DNA from: Roseibium sediminis
GTDB taxonomy: Bacteria; Pseudomonadota; Alphaproteobacteria; Rhizobiales; Stappiaceae
Direction of reading: 5' to 3'
DNA: 64,000 bases
Assembly (NCBI RefSeq): GCF_008711325.1
Contig: NZ_VXDB01000011.1
Location: 1 to 64,000, forward strand
Each line of letters opens with the position of its first letter. Within the stretch, counting starts at the first letter, position 1. The notes under the pieces are model-generated. The model made no database searches. It saw only the letters and a list, made by a program, of their open reading frames with translations, and was not told the origin of the DNA. Position numbers and translations under genes: made by a program. Below are positions 20,053 through 30,867 of the stretch, one piece after another.

Positions 20053-22119
20053 ATGACAAAACTGATCATCGACGGCAACGAAGTGGACGTACCGGCGGAC
20101 TACACATTGCTTCAGGCATGTGAGGAAGCTGGTGCCGAGGTTCCGCGCTTTTGTTACCATGACCGGCTGTCAATTGTCGGCAACTGTCGCATGTGCCTTG
20201 TCGAGGTGAAGGGCGGACCGCCCAAGCCGACGGCATCCTGTGCGATGTCAGTGCGCGATCTGCGTCCGGGTCCGAACGGCGAGCCGCCAGTCGTCGAGAC
20301 GAAGAGCCCGATGGTCAAGAAGGCCCGCGAAGGGGTGATGGAGTTTTTGCTCATCAACCACCCGCTGGATTGCCCGATTTGTGACCAGGCCGGTGAATGC
20401 GACCTTCAGGACCAGGCCATGGCCTATGGTGTAGATGGTTCGCGTTTCCACGAAAACAAGCGTGCTGTCGAAAACAAGCAGATCGGTCCGCTGATCAAGA
20501 CGATCATGACCCGCTGCATTCATTGCACGCGCTGCGTCCGCTTCACCACGGAAGTCGCCGGTGTAACGGATATGGGTCTAATCGGTCGCGGCGAAGACGC
20601 CGAGATCACCACCTATCTCGAAGCTGCGCTTTCTTCCGAAATGCAGGGCAACGTTGCGGATCTGTGCCCGGTTGGCGCGCTGACGCACAAGCCATACGAA
20701 TTCCATGCCCGTCCGTGGGAACTGACCAAAACCGAATCCATCGACGTGATGGACGGACTTGGATCAGCCATTCGCGTTGACACGCGCGGCCGTGAAGTCA
20801 TGCGCGTGATGCCGCGTCTCAATGAAGCCGTGAATGAAGAGTGGCTGTCCGACAAGGGCCGCTACATTTATGACGGCCTGAAGACGCAGCGCCTTGACCG
20901 TCCTTATGCAAAGAAGGATGGCAAGCTTCAGCCGGTATCCTGGTCCGAAGCGTTCCAGATCATTGCCGACAAGGTGAAAGCAACCTCTGCAGACAAGATC
21001 GGCGCGCTGGCCGGACAGCTGTCTGGCGTCGAGGACATGTTCGCACTCAAGAGCCTGATGGCCAAGCTGGGTGTGGCAAACATTGATGCCCGGTTCCCGG
21101 GATCGCCGCTAGATCCGAAAAATGGTCGTTCTTCTTATGTCTTCAATTCCACGATTGCCGGTATTGAAGAAGCGGACCAGATCATCCTCGTTGGCACCAA
21201 TCCGCGTGTCGAGGCAACCGTTTTGAATGCCCGTATCCGCAAGCGTTGGGTGCAGGGCGGTCTTGAAGTTATTGTTGTCGGTGAGAACGCCGAACTGACC
21301 TATGAGACCACATATGCCGGTGCTGGTCCGGACAGCCTCAAGGCTCTGCTTGATGGCAAGTCCGACGCCAGGAACCCGATGGTCATCGTTGGTCAGGGGG
21401 CTCTCAACCGGGAAGACGGGGCCGAGATCCTTGCGCTGGCAGCAGCCGTTGCCAAGAAGCGTGGTGCACTGCGCGAGGACTGGAACGGCTTCAACGTTCT
21501 TCATAGCGAAGCAGCTCTGGTCGGCGCACTGGACATCGGATTCGTCCCGGCTGAAGGCGGCAAGGCGACCGGCGCGATGCTTGAGCCAGGTTCACTGGAC
21601 GTTCTGTTCCTGCTGGGTGTGGATGAGGTCGATGTTCCGGAAGGCGCATTTGTCATCTATCAGGGTACGCACGGGGACCGGGGCGCTCACCGCGCCGATG
21701 TAATTCTGCCGGGCGCAGCCTACACCGAAAAGTCGGCGATCTATGTGAACACCGAAGGTCGCGTCCAGCTCGCTGATCGCGCAGCTTTCCCTCCGGGAGA
21801 AGCGCGCGAAGACTGGGCGATCCTGCGGGCGCTGTCTGCGGTTCTTGGCCAGACACTGGAGTTCGACTCATTGTCCGAGCTGCGGTCCAAGCTGTTCGAG
21901 GCATATCCGCATCTGTCCTCAATCGACATGATCGAGGCGGGCAATGTGGCCGATGTCGAGGCACTTGCGGCAAATGCAGGCAAGGGCAAGGCATCGTCGG
22001 CTGGCTTTGCAAACATCATTCGCGATTTCTACCTGACAAACCCGATCGCTCGCGCCTCCGGTGTGATGGCTGAGTGTTCGGCGCTTGCCCGCTCGCGGGC
22101 AGCGGAAGCAGCAGAATAA
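20053..22119 (+). CDS. nuoG: NADH-quinone oxidoreductase subunit G
   Basis: 75-kDa-type subunit that carries clusters N1b, N4 and N5. 688 aa. The [2Fe-2S] ligands are Cys34, Cys45, Cys48 and Cys63. N5 uses His103, Cys107, Cys110 and Cys116. N4 uses Cys155, Cys158, Cys161 and Cys205. The C-terminal two thirds is the molybdopterin-oxidoreductase-like domain, with no metal-binding cysteine of its own. I do not see the four extra cysteines that bind cluster N7 in E. coli. The start [13 protein letters not shown] is 25 bases after nuoF. The upstream in-frame extension overlaps nuoF and is rejected. Confidence 0.97.
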   Translation: MTKLIIDGNEVDVPADYTLLQACEEAGAEVPRFCYHDRLSIVGNCRMCLVEVKGGPPKPTASCAMSVRDLRPGPNGEPPVVETKSPMVKKAREGVMEFLLINHPLDCPICDQAGECDLQDQAMAYGVDGSRFHENKRAVENKQIGPLIKTIMTRCIHCTRCVRFTTEVAGVTDMGLIGRGEDAEITTYLEAALSSEMQGNVADLCPVGALTHKPYEFHARPWELTKTESIDVMDGLGSAIRVDTRGREVMRVMPRLNEAVNEEWLSDKGRYIYDGLKTQRLDRPYAKKDGKLQPVSWSEAFQIIADKVKATSADKIGALAGQLSGVEDMFALKSLMAKLGVANIDARFPGSPLDPKNGRSSYVFNSTIAGIEEADQIILVGTNPRVEATVLNARIRKRWVQGGLEVIVVGENAELTYETTYAGAGPDSLKALLDGKSDARNPMVIVGQGALNREDGAEILALAAAVAKKRGALREDWNGFNVLHSEAALVGALDIGFVPAEGGKATGAMLEPGSLDVLFLLGVDEVDVPEGAFVIYQGTHGDRGAHRADVILPGAAYTEKSAIYVNTEGRVQLADRAAFPPGEAREDWAILRALSAVLGQTLEFDSLSELRSKLFEAYPHLSSIDMIEAGNVADVEALAANAGKGKASSAGFANIIRDFYLTNPIARASGVMAECSALARSRAAEAAE

Positions 22120-22135
22120 GGGGCAGGGGACAGAC

Positions 22136-23191
22136 ATGTCGGAATTCATGACGACCTACGGCTGGCCGTTACTCTGGATGGTTTTCACCAGTGTCCTGCT
22201 GCTGGTCGTTCTTCTGGTGGTAATCGCCTACATTCTCTACGCTGACCGCAAGATCTGGGCGGCAGTCCAGATCCGCCGCGGTCCGAACGTGGTCGGACCC
22301 TGGGGCTTGTTCCAGAGTTTTGCCGACCTCTTGAAGTTCGTATTGAAAGAGCCGGTCATTCCGTCTGGATCGAACAAGCCACTGTTCTTGTTGGCCCCGC
22401 TGATTACCGTGCTTCTGGCTCTGTCCACCTGGGCAGTTATGCCGGTGGCTGAAGGCTGGGTGATTGCCGACATCAATGTCGGCGTCCTTTACATCTTCGC
22501 CATTTCGTCTCTCTCGGTTTACGGCATCATCATTGGCGGTTGGGCATCCAACTCCAAGTACCCGTTCCTGTCGGCGCTTCGCTCCGCTGCACAGATGGTC
22601 TCTTATGAAGTCTCCATTGGCTTTGTGATCGTGACTGTGCTCTTGTGCGCCGGTTCGCTGAACCTGACAGAGATCGTGAAGTCTCAGGAAACCGGCCTTG
22701 CAACGCTTCTCGGCGTGCCGTGGCTTTCGTTCCTGAACTGGTACTGGCTGCCGCTGTTCCCGATGTTCGTGGTGTTCTTCATCTCGGCCTTGGCTGAAAC
22801 CAACCGTCCGCCTTTCGATCTGCCGGAAGCGGAGTCTGAACTGGTTGCCGGCTTCATGGTGGAATACGGCTCGACCCCGTACATGATGTTCATGCTCGGT
22901 GAATACGTCGCGATTGCGCTGATGTGTGCCCTGATGACCGTCCTGTTCATGGGTGGGTGGCTGCCGCCGTTCGATTTTGCACCGTTCACCTGGGTGCCGG
23001 GGATCGTCTGGTTCTCGCTCAAGGCGCTTCTGGTGTTCTTCATGTTCGCGATGGTCAAGGCAATGGTACCACGGTACCGCTATGACCAGCTGATGCGCCT
23101 CGGCTGGAAGGTCTTCCTCCCGATGTCGCTGTTCATGGTGGTGGCAGTTGCTGCGGTTCTTATGGCCATGGGCTGGGCACCGACGACATGA
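22136..23191 (+). CDS. nuoH: NADH-quinone oxidoreductase subunit H
   Basis: Membrane subunit (ND1 type) next to the peripheral arm that helps form the quinone channel. 351 aa with about eight hydrophobic segments. Family motifs are visible: [40 protein letters not shown] and [20 protein letters not shown]. It starts at [10 protein letters not shown] after GGGGCAGGGGA. Its ATGA end overlaps the start of the next small ORF by four bases. Confidence 0.98.
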   Translation: MSEFMTTYGWPLLWMVFTSVLLLVVLLVVIAYILYADRKIWAAVQIRRGPNVVGPWGLFQSFADLLKFVLKEPVIPSGSNKPLFLLAPLITVLLALSTWAVMPVAEGWVIADINVGVLYIFAISSLSVYGIIIGGWASNSKYPFLSALRSAAQMVSYEVSIGFVIVTVLLCAGSLNLTEIVKSQETGLATLLGVPWLSFLNWYWLPLFPMFVVFFISALAETNRPPFDLPEAESELVAGFMVEYGSTPYMMFMLGEYVAIALMCALMTVLFMGGWLPPFDFAPFTWVPGIVWFSLKALLVFFMFAMVKAMVPRYRYDQLMRLGWKVFLPMSLFMVVAVAAVLMAMGWAPTT

Positions 23192-23424
23192 GTTTGTCGA
23201 TTGTGGGTCTGATCGGTGCGGTGCTGGGTCTCTATCTGGCCTGGATCGATCAGAAAATCCTGAAAGGGATCCTGCAGGCGACGGAAATGAAAAACAGGGA
23301 AGCGGGCGGCGACGGTGGTTTCGCCGCCAGGCACCGGGCGCTCTTGAATGCGCTTGTAGTTGTGGTTCCGACCGTCGGGTTTCCGATTGTCGGGTATTGG
23401 GCCGGTGTTAGTCTCGCCGGCTGA
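23188..23424 (+). CDS. Small two-helix membrane protein between nuoH and nuoI
   Basis: 78 aa. Its ATG overlaps the nuoH stop (ATGA), a strong sign of translational coupling, and nuoI starts 24 bases after its stop. Two hydrophobic segments (about 4-20 and 54-75) flank a charged middle part ([16 protein letters not shown]). No Pfam family comes to mind. The position, tight spacing and matching base composition argue that it is a real gene co-expressed with complex I. It could be an accessory subunit or assembly helper, like the unassigned reading frames known in other alphaproteobacterial nuo operons. Confidence 0.75.
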   Translation: MSLSIVGLIGAVLGLYLAWIDQKILKGILQATEMKNREAGGDGGFAARHRALLNALVVVVPTVGFPIVGYWAGVSLAG

Positions 23425-23448
23425 GGGATTTAAGGAAGGCAACGATCG

Positions 23449-23937
23449 ATGGGACTTGATCAGGCTGCCAAATCGCTGTTGCTCAAGGAGTTCGTTTCGG
23501 CGTTCTTTCTTGCCATGCGGTATTTCTTCAAGCCGAAGCCAACGGTCAACTATCCGTTTGAAAAAGGGCCGGTCAGCCCGCGTTTCCGTGGTGAGCACGC
23601 CTTGCGGCGTTATCCGAACGGAGAAGAGCGCTGCATCGCCTGCAAGCTTTGCGAAGCGATCTGTCCGGCGCAGGCCATCACGATTGAAGCAGGTCCGCGC
23701 CGTAACGACGGTACGCGCCGCACGACCCGCTATGACATTGACATGGTGAAGTGCATCTACTGCGGCTTCTGTCAGGAAGCCTGCCCGGTGGATGCCATCG
23801 TGGAAGGCCCGAACTTCGAGTTCGCGACCGAAACCCGCGAAGAGCTCTACTACAACAAGGAAAAGCTGCTCGCCAATGGCGACCGCTGGGAGCGGGAAAT
23901 TGCCCGCAACATTGAAATGGATGCTCCTTATCGCTAG
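23449..23937 (+). CDS. nuoI: NADH-quinone oxidoreductase subunit I
   Basis: TYKY-type ferredoxin subunit with clusters N6a and N6b. 162 aa. Two CX2CX2CX3C motifs are seen: Cys62, 65, 68, 72 ([13 protein letters not shown]) and Cys102, 105, 108, 112 ([15 protein letters not shown]). The N-terminal amphipathic region docks on the membrane arm. A ribosome-binding site AAGGAAGG precedes the ATG. Confidence 0.98.
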   Translation: MGLDQAAKSLLLKEFVSAFFLAMRYFFKPKPTVNYPFEKGPVSPRFRGEHALRRYPNGEERCIACKLCEAICPAQAITIEAGPRRNDGTRRTTRYDIDMVKCIYCGFCQEACPVDAIVEGPNFEFATETREELYYNKEKLLANGDRWEREIARNIEMDAPYR

Positions 23938-24027
23938 GAGCTGAACGCAACACTCAAGTGCGTTTCACGGCAATCCGGCCGCGAAACGCAGATGGCCGGA
24001 AACGGCACCACGACAGGCAGGCCCTCC

Positions 24028-24642
24028 ATGTTCCTGAAAGCCTTCTTTTTCTATATGTTTGCCGGGCTGACCGTTGGCTCGGCCTTCATGGTCATTTCGT
24101 CTCGCAATCCGGTCCATGCCGTGTTGTTCCTGATCCTGGCCTTCGTGAACTCCGCCGGCTTGTTTGTCATGCTGGGCGCCGAGTATCTCGCGATGCTGCT
24201 GATCGTGGTCTATGTGGGCGCGGTCGCGGTTCTGTTCCTCTTCGTCGTCATGATGATGGACGTGGATTTTGCAGAGTTGCGGCAGGGGTTCCTTCAGTAT
24301 CTCCCGGTCGGTGCGCTGGTTGGCGCAATCCTTCTTGTCGAGCTTTTGCTTGGTGTCGGTGCATGGGTTATCGCGCCGGAGCTGATCGGGCAGGGCAGTG
24401 AGCCGATGCCGTCGCTTTCCGAAGTGTCGAACATCGAGGCCATCGGCGCGGTTCTCTACACGAAATACATCTACTTCTTCCAGGTTGCCGGCCTTGTGCT
24501 GCTGGTTGCGATGATCGGGGCGATTGTCCTGACGCTGCGCCACAAGCCATACGCCAAGCGCCAGGATATTTCGAAACAGGTTGCTCGCACCCCGGAAACC
24601 TCCATTGAGGTCCGCAAGGTGGAATCGGGCAAGGGTATTTAA
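24028..24642 (+). CDS. nuoJ: NADH-quinone oxidoreductase subunit J
   Basis: Membrane subunit (ND6 type). 204 aa with about five hydrophobic segments. The conserved third-helix segment EYLAMLLIVVYVGAVAVLFLFVVMMMD is present. The start MFLKAFFFYMFAG is chosen because AGGCAGG lies just upstream. An ATG 36 bases earlier (23992) is in frame but lacks a ribosome-binding site. The C-terminal tail (about 170-204) is charged and cytoplasmic. Confidence 0.95.
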   Translation: MFLKAFFFYMFAGLTVGSAFMVISSRNPVHAVLFLILAFVNSAGLFVMLGAEYLAMLLIVVYVGAVAVLFLFVVMMMDVDFAELRQGFLQYLPVGALVGAILLVELLLGVGAWVIAPELIGQGSEPMPSLSEVSNIEAIGAVLYTKYIYFFQVAGLVLLVAMIGAIVLTLRHKPYAKRQDISKQVARTPETSIEVRKVESGKGI

Positions 24643-24741
24643 CAGCGCGGGTTCAACGCGCAGTCGCATGATCCAGATGCCGGCGTATCCCTCACGCTGG
24701 TCTCTGGTTGGGGTAAGAGAAGGGGAGCACGCGAGGCGCCC

Positions 24742-25050
24742 ATGGAAATTGGTCTGTCGCACTATTTGTCGGTCGCAGCCGTTCTGTTCACGATAGGGAT
24801 CTTCGGGATCTTTCTGAACAGGAAGAATGTCATCGTCATCCTGATGTCGGTCGAGTTGTTGCTCCTGGCCGTAAACATCAATTTTGTTGCCTTCTCTTCC
24901 TTCCTGGGAGACCTCATGGGGCAGATCTTCACAATGCTGGTCCTGACCGTTGCAGCTGCCGAGGCGGCCATCGGTCTGGCGATCCTTGTCGTGTTCAACC
25001 GGAACCGCGGTTCCATTGCGGTTGAAGACGTCAACGTGATGAAGGGGTAG
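24742..25050 (+). CDS. nuoK: NADH-quinone oxidoreductase subunit K
   Basis: Membrane subunit (ND4L type). 102 aa with three helices. The two conserved membrane glutamates lie in [17 protein letters not shown] and [17 protein letters not shown]. It is preceded by a 99-base gap containing AGAAGGGGAG. Confidence 0.97.
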   Translation: MEIGLSHYLSVAAVLFTIGIFGIFLNRKNVIVILMSVELLLLAVNINFVAFSSFLGDLMGQIFTMLVLTVAAAEAAIGLAILVVFNRNRGSIAVEDVNVMKG

Positions 25051-25055
25051 GGCGA

Positions 25056-27062
25056 ATGTATACGGCTATCCTCTTCCTGCCGCTTATCGGCTTTCTGATT
25101 GCCGGCCTGTTTGGCCGTCAAATAGGCGCAAAGGCTTCGGAATACATCACCAGCGGTCTTGTGATCGTGGCTGCGATCCTGTCATGGGTTGCCTTCTTCA
25201 AGGTGGGCTACGGTGAAACCGGTCTTTATCAGATCGAGATCATGCGTTGGCTCTCCGCCGGTACACTCGATGTAACCTGGGGTATCCGCGTTGATACCCT
25301 GACAGTGGTCATGCTGGTCGTGGTAAACTCTGTTTCCGCGCTCGTGCATGTCTACTCCATTGGCTACATGCATCACGACCCGCACCGTCCGCGGTTCTTT
25401 GCCTATCTCTCGCTGTTCACCTTCGCGATGTTGTCGCTGGTTACCTCCGACAACCTCCTGCAGATGTTCTTTGGCTGGGAAGGCGTGGGTCTGGCGTCCT
25501 ATCTGCTGATCGGGTTCTGGTACAAGAAACCGTCTGCCAATGCTGCCGCCATGAAGGCCTTCGTGGTCAACCGTGTTGGCGACTTTGGCTTTGCCCTCGG
25601 CATCTTCGGCATCTTCTACTTCTTCGGCACGATCAATTTCTCCGAGATCTTCGCGGAAGTTCCAAGCTTTGCCAACGCCGAAGGCCATGGAGAGGCGCTC
25701 AACTTCCTCGGCTACCATCTTGACAACCACGCAGCCCTGACGGTTGTCTGTCTGTTGCTCTTCATGGGCGCAATGGGCAAGTCAGCTCAGTTCCTGCTGC
25801 ACACCTGGTTGCCGGATGCGATGGAAGGCCCGACGCCTGTGTCCGCGCTGATCCACGCCGCAACCATGGTCACCGCCGGTGTCTTCATGGTGGCGCGCCT
25901 GTCGCCGATCTTCGAATTCTCGCATACCGCACTTGTCGTCGTGACGTTCTTCGGTGCAACGACTGCGTTCTTCGCCGCAACCGTTGGCCTTGTGCAGAAC
26001 GACATCAAGCGCGTGATCGCCTATTCGACCTGTTCGCAGCTCGGTTACATGTTCGTTGCGCTCGGGGTTGGAGCCTACTCAATCGGTATCTTCCACCTGT
26101 TCACGCACGCCTTCTTCAAGGCGCTCCTGTTCCTATGCGCCGGATCGGTGATCCACGGCGTGTCGGATGAGCAGGACATGCGCAAGATGGGCGGCCTGCG
26201 CAAGCACATGCCGATCACCTACTGGACGATGATGATCGGCACGCTGGCGCTGACCGGTGTTGGCATTCCGCTCACATATATCGGCTTTGCAGGCTTCATC
26301 TCCAAGGATGCGGTCATTGAGGCAGCCTTCGCGGCCGGTGGTGGCGAGCACGCAAATCCGATGGCCATGTACGGCTTCTGGATGACCGTGATTGCAGCCG
26401 GCCTTACCTCCTTCTACTCCTGGCGTCTCACGTTCATGACCTTCCACGGCAAGCCGCGCGCGCCTGCTGATGTCATGAAGCATGTTCATGAATCGCCGAT
26501 GGTCATGGCCATCCCGCTCCTGATCCTGACCGTGGGTGCCGTGTTTGCCGGAATGGTGTTCAAGTCACCGTTCATCGGCGAGGGCTACGATGCCTTCTGG
26601 AAAGGCGCGATCTTCCTGGGTGAAAACAACCACATCATGCACACATTCCATGAGGTGCCGAAGTGGGTGAAGGTTTCCCCGTTCGTGATGATGGCTGGTG
26701 GTCTTGCTGTGGCCTACTGGTTCTACATCAAGTCGCCGGAAACGCCGAAGAAGCTCGCCGAGCAGCATTCAGCCCTGTATCAGTTCCTTTTGAACAAGTG
26801 GTATTTCGATGAAATCTACGACTTCCTCTTTGTCCGCCCGTCCATGTGGATTGGCCGTCAGCTCTGGAAGAAGGGGGACGGGACTGTGATTGACGGATAT
26901 GGTCCGAACGGCATTGCCGCGCGTGTCCAGAATGTCACCAGCTGGGTTGTCCGTCTGCAGACCGGCTATCTCTATCACTATGCCTTTGCGATGCTGATCG
27001 GGGTGGCACTCTTGATTACCTGGTCCATGTTCACCGGCGCAGGCACCGGAGGAGCACACTGA
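25056..27062 (+). CDS. nuoL: NADH-quinone oxidoreductase subunit L
   Basis: Antiporter-like proton-pumping subunit (ND5 type), distal in the membrane arm. 668 aa with many hydrophobic segments. Signature segments include [19 protein letters not shown] (helix 5 glutamate), the lysine helix in [20 protein letters not shown] and [18 protein letters not shown]. The C-terminus has the long lateral helix region and a last membrane helix. Its TGA overlaps the nuoM ATG by one base. Confidence 0.98.
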   Translation: MYTAILFLPLIGFLIAGLFGRQIGAKASEYITSGLVIVAAILSWVAFFKVGYGETGLYQIEIMRWLSAGTLDVTWGIRVDTLTVVMLVVVNSVSALVHVYSIGYMHHDPHRPRFFAYLSLFTFAMLSLVTSDNLLQMFFGWEGVGLASYLLIGFWYKKPSANAAAMKAFVVNRVGDFGFALGIFGIFYFFGTINFSEIFAEVPSFANAEGHGEALNFLGYHLDNHAALTVVCLLLFMGAMGKSAQFLLHTWLPDAMEGPTPVSALIHAATMVTAGVFMVARLSPIFEFSHTALVVVTFFGATTAFFAATVGLVQNDIKRVIAYSTCSQLGYMFVALGVGAYSIGIFHLFTHAFFKALLFLCAGSVIHGVSDEQDMRKMGGLRKHMPITYWTMMIGTLALTGVGIPLTYIGFAGFISKDAVIEAAFAAGGGEHANPMAMYGFWMTVIAAGLTSFYSWRLTFMTFHGKPRAPADVMKHVHESPMVMAIPLLILTVGAVFAGMVFKSPFIGEGYDAFWKGAIFLGENNHIMHTFHEVPKWVKVSPFVMMAGGLAVAYWFYIKSPETPKKLAEQHSALYQFLLNKWYFDEIYDFLFVRPSMWIGRQLWKKGDGTVIDGYGPNGIAARVQNVTSWVVRLQTGYLYHYAFAMLIGVALLITWSMFTGAGTGGAH

Positions 27063-28582
27063 TGCTGGATTTCCCAATCCTCTCTATTGTCACCTTCCTG
27101 CCGCTGCTGGGTGTTTTGTTCCTCCTGATTGTTCCGGGGAACGATGATGGTGCCAAGCGCCAGATGCGCATGGTCACGCTTGTGACCACGCTCTTCACCT
27201 TCGTGGCGTCTCTGGCGATCTGGTACTTCTTCGACTACACCAACCCGGGCTTCCAGTTCGTGGAAAGCCGGGACTGGCTGGGCGGAAACATCAACTACAA
27301 GATGGGCGTGGACGGGATTTCGGTTCTGTTCGTGATCCTGACAACCTTCCTGATGCCGTTCTGCATTCTCGCCTCCTGGGAAAGCGTGCAAAAGCGGGTT
27401 CGCGAATACATGATCGCGTTCCTGGTGCTGGAAACCCTCATGATCGGCGTCTTCTGTGCGCTTGATCTGGTTGTCTTCTACGTCTTCTTCGAAGCTGGCC
27501 TCATTCCGATGTTCCTCATCATCGGTGTTTGGGGTGGTGCGCGCCGCGTTTATGCGTCCTACAAGTTCTTCCTCTACACGCTGCTTGGCTCGGTTCTGAT
27601 GCTGATTGCCATCATGGCCATGTATTGGGATGCTGGCACGACGGATATTCCGACGCTGATGAACCATGGCTTCCCCGGTGGCATGCAGACCTGGTTGTGG
27701 CTTGCCTTCTTCGCGTCCTTCGCGGTGAAGATGCCTATGTGGCCGGTCCACACCTGGTTGCCGGATGCCCACGTTGAAGCGCCGACCGCCGGTTCGGTGA
27801 TCCTGGCCGGGATCCTGTTGAAGCTCGGTGGCTACGGCTTCCTGCGCTTCTCCCTGCCGATGTTCCCGCTGGCATCCGACATGTTCGCGCCGATGGTTTT
27901 CACCCTCTCGGTTATCGCGATCGTCTACACATCGCTGGTGGCGCTTGCTCAGGATGACATCAAGAAGCTGATCGCCTATTCGTCCGTTGCCCACATGGGC
28001 TACGTCACGATGGGTATTTTCACCATGACGCCGCAGGGCATTCAGGGTGGTATCTTCCAGATGCTGTCGCACGGCATTGTCTCCGGCGCGCTCTTCCTGT
28101 GTGTTGGCGTCATCTATGACCGGATTCACACCCGCGAAATTTCGGCCTATGGCGGTCTTGTGAACCGTATGCCGAAATACGCCGTCGCGTTCCTCATCTT
28201 CACGATGGCGAATGTGGGTCTTCCGGGCACGTCCGGCTTTGTCGGGGAAATCCTGACCCTGATGGGGGCCTTCCAGGTCAACACTTGGGTCGCGTTCATC
28301 GCCACCTCCGGTGTGATCCTGTCTGCTGTCTATGCGCTGTATCTCTATCGCCGCGTCGTGTTCGGGGAACTGAACAAGGAAAGCCTGAAGTCGATCCTCG
28401 ATCTGGATCTGCGCGAGAAGGTCATTCTTCTTCCGCTCGTGATCCTGACGATTTTCTTCGGCTTCTATCCGATGGCGATCCTGGATGTCACACAAGGTGC
28501 CGTCGACAACCTGATCACACATTATTCCGCAGCCCTTGAGGCCGCTGGCGCTGTCCAGCAGGCCGCAGCCGGCGCCCACTAA
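27062..28582 (+). CDS. nuoM: NADH-quinone oxidoreductase subunit M
   Basis: Antiporter-like pumping subunit (ND4 type). 506 aa. It shows [20 protein letters not shown] (key glutamate), [20 protein letters not shown] (key lysine) and [15 protein letters not shown]. About 14 hydrophobic segments are expected and the pattern fits. It starts inside the nuoL stop codon (TGATG). Confidence 0.98.
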   Translation: MLDFPILSIVTFLPLLGVLFLLIVPGNDDGAKRQMRMVTLVTTLFTFVASLAIWYFFDYTNPGFQFVESRDWLGGNINYKMGVDGISVLFVILTTFLMPFCILASWESVQKRVREYMIAFLVLETLMIGVFCALDLVVFYVFFEAGLIPMFLIIGVWGGARRVYASYKFFLYTLLGSVLMLIAIMAMYWDAGTTDIPTLMNHGFPGGMQTWLWLAFFASFAVKMPMWPVHTWLPDAHVEAPTAGSVILAGILLKLGGYGFLRFSLPMFPLASDMFAPMVFTLSVIAIVYTSLVALAQDDIKKLIAYSSVAHMGYVTMGIFTMTPQGIQGGIFQMLSHGIVSGALFLCVGVIYDRIHTREISAYGGLVNRMPKYAVAFLIFTMANVGLPGTSGFVGEILTLMGAFQVNTWVAFIATSGVILSAVYALYLYRRVVFGELNKESLKSILDLDLREKVILLPLVILTIFFGFYPMAILDVTQGAVDNLITHYSAALEAAGAVQQAAAGAH

Positions 28583-28601
28583 ACGGTTTGAGGCAAGACA
28601 T

Positions 28602-30041
28602 ATGTCTGATTTGACGCAAATGCCCGATCTCATGCCGGTGATGCCGGAGATTATTCTGGCCGTCGGTGCAATGGTCCTTCTGATGATCGGCGTGTTTGGC
28701 GGGCGGGGGATCGCCCACCAGGTATTCGGTGGGGCCATGGGCCTCATCGCCGCAACGGGACTGGTGATGCTGTTTCTGCCGACAATGGGAACCACGTTTG
28801 GTGGGTCCTTTGTCGCCGACGAATACAGCTACTTCCTCAAGCTTCTGGTTCTGATCGGTTCCTTCTTCGCGATTGCGATGTCTTGGGCCTATGCGAAGTC
28901 CCAGAGCTTCGACAAGTTCGAGTATCCGGTGCTTATCGTTCTTGCAACCCTTGGCATGATGCTGATGTTGTCCGCTAACGACATGATCGCGCTTTACCTC
29001 GGTCTGGAGCTGCAGAGCTTGTCGCTCTATGTCGTGGCAGCAATCAACCGTGACAGCATCCGTTCCACGGAAGCCGGTCTGAAGTACTTCGTTCTCGGTG
29101 CGCTTTCCTCCGGCATGCTGCTCTATGGCATGTCGCTGGTCTATGGTTTCTCCGGTCAGATTGGCTTCGGCGAGATCGCAGAGGTCCTGGCTCATGGTAA
29201 CGTGTCCATCGGCGTTGTTATCGGTCTGGTTTTCATGCTTGCCGGTCTTGTCTTCAAGATTTCCGCAGTGCCATTTCATATGTGGACCCCGGACGTTTAT
29301 GAAGGCGCCCCCACTCCGGTAACCGCCTTCTTTGCGGCAGCGCCGAAAGTTGCGGCCATGGGTCTTCTGGTGCGCGTGGTCATTGAAGCGTTCCATCCGA
29401 TCACCCATGACTGGCAGCAGGTCATCGTGTTTGTCTCCATCGCATCCATGGCGCTCGGTGCCTTTGCCGCGATCGGTCAGACGAACATCAAGCGCCTGAT
29501 GGCTTATTCGTCCATCGGTCACATGGGCTACGCGCTGGTCGGTCTTGCCGCCGGCACACAGGCCGGTGTTGAAGGTGTCCTGTTCTACATGACCGCCTAT
29601 CTTGGCATGACCCTCGGTGTGTTCGCCTGCATCTTGTCTATGCGCCGCAAGGACACGATGCTGGAGGATATCTCCGAGCTGTCCGGCCTGTCCAAGACCA
29701 ACCTTCCAATGGCTATTCTGCTTGGCCTGTTGATGTTCTCGCTGGCCGGTATTCCGCCGCTGATCGGTTTCTTCGGCAAGTGGTTCGTCTTTGCTGCAGC
29801 GGTCGAGGCTGGCCTTTACCCGCTCGCCATTATCGGTGTGCTCGCGTCGGTGGTTGGCTGCTTCTATTACCTGCGCATCGTCAAGGTCATGTTCTTTGAC
29901 GACGAGGCAGAAGCTTTCGATCCGATGCCGGTGGAACTGAAATTTGTGCTCGGTCTGTCGTCGGTCTTCGTGATCTTCTTCTGGGCAATGCCTGCACCGG
30001 TGGTCACCGCCGCACGGGCCGCCGCAGGAGCGTTGTTCTGA
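28602..30041 (+). CDS. nuoN: NADH-quinone oxidoreductase subunit N
   Basis: Third antiporter-like pumping subunit (ND2 type) and last nuo gene. 479 aa. It shows [20 protein letters not shown] (glutamate), [20 protein letters not shown] (lysine) and [20 protein letters not shown]. The start [16 protein letters not shown] is 19 bases after nuoM. An in-frame upstream start overlapping nuoM is not family-like. Confidence 0.97.
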   Translation: MSDLTQMPDLMPVMPEIILAVGAMVLLMIGVFGGRGIAHQVFGGAMGLIAATGLVMLFLPTMGTTFGGSFVADEYSYFLKLLVLIGSFFAIAMSWAYAKSQSFDKFEYPVLIVLATLGMMLMLSANDMIALYLGLELQSLSLYVVAAINRDSIRSTEAGLKYFVLGALSSGMLLYGMSLVYGFSGQIGFGEIAEVLAHGNVSIGVVIGLVFMLAGLVFKISAVPFHMWTPDVYEGAPTPVTAFFAAAPKVAAMGLLVRVVIEAFHPITHDWQQVIVFVSIASMALGAFAAIGQTNIKRLMAYSSIGHMGYALVGLAAGTQAGVEGVLFYMTAYLGMTLGVFACILSMRRKDTMLEDISELSGLSKTNLPMAILLGLLMFSLAGIPPLIGFFGKWFVFAAAVEAGLYPLAIIGVLASVVGCFYYLRIVKVMFFDDEAEAFDPMPVELKFVLGLSSVFVIFFWAMPAPVVTAARAAAGALF

Positions 30042-30079
30042 CCGAACGTCACGCAACAGTTTCGAACATTGGGGACCCG

Positions 30080-30817
30080 GTGCCAAGTGCGCCGGGTTTC
30101 CGCATTGAGCGGCATGATACTGTCGGCTCAACCAACACGCTCGCCTTTACGCATGCTCGAAACGGTGATCAAGGGCAGCTTTGGGTCACGGCACAGGAGC
30201 AGACATCCGGTCGTGGTCGACGTGGTCGCCAATGGGCTTCCAACCGCGGAAACCTGTTTGCGAGCCTCCTGATGATCAATCCTGCGCCGACCGAACGGCT
30301 CGGTGAATTGCCGTTGCTGGCAGCGGTTGCCCTTTCTGAAGCCATCGACAGCGCAACTGGAGCTTACCGGCTTGCGCGCCTGAAATGGCCGAATGATCTT
30401 CTCGTTGAAGGTGCAAAACTCTCGGGCATTTTGCTGGAGGCGGAAGCGCTGGGGCCTGGCAGGACAGCGGTCGTCATTGGCTTTGGTGTCAATTGCGCGA
30501 CACATCCCGATGAGAGCATATATCCCTGTACGGATCTTGGTGTGCTCGGATACCGCGTATCGCCGGACGAGATGTTTCGGCATCTCAGCGAGAGCCTTCC
30601 GCGTCTTCTGGCGGTTTGGGCGCAGCCCGACGGTTTTGCGCAGATCCGATCCAAATGGCTGGAGAGGGCAGCACATCTTCGCAAACAGATCACGATCCGA
30701 AACGGGGAAGATGCCCTGACAGGGCAGTTTGTTGATCTCGATGAAAGCGGGCACCTGATCCTGAAGCTGGACAATGGGTCCTTGCGCACAATATTCGCCG
30801 GAGACGTCTTCATCTAA
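30080..30817 (+). CDS. birA: Biotin-[acetyl-CoA-carboxylase] ligase (no DNA-binding domain)
   Basis: Attaches biotin to carboxylases through biotinyl-5'-AMP. 245 aa from a GTG start. No ATG is available upstream in frame after nuoN, so the exact start is uncertain. The catalytic core shows TVGSTNT (14-20), the adenylate loop GRGRRGRQW (44-52) and KWPNDLL (101-107), plus the SH3-like C-terminal domain. The N-terminal helix-turn-helix of E. coli BirA is absent, so it is an enzyme and not a repressor. It follows nuoN by 38 bases. The nuoN-birA-rnj order is common in Rhizobiales. Confidence 0.93.
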   Translation: MPSAPGFRIERHDTVGSTNTLAFTHARNGDQGQLWVTAQEQTSGRGRRGRQWASNRGNLFASLLMINPAPTERLGELPLLAAVALSEAIDSATGAYRLARLKWPNDLLVEGAKLSGILLEAEALGPGRTAVVIGFGVNCATHPDESIYPCTDLGVLGYRVSPDEMFRHLSESLPRLLAVWAQPDGFAQIRSKWLERAAHLRKQITIRNGEDALTGQFVDLDESGHLILKLDNGSLRTIFAGDVFI

Positions 30818-30867
30818 AGGATTGGAAGACGGAGACGCCGGTGCTGAAAAGTTTGGAGAATGACTAG

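Noticed and set aside
26978..28795. A 605-codon minus-strand open frame opposite nuoM
   Set aside because: It is antisense to a membrane protein gene, and its His/Arg/Asp-rich translation is the usual mirror image of hydrophobic codons.
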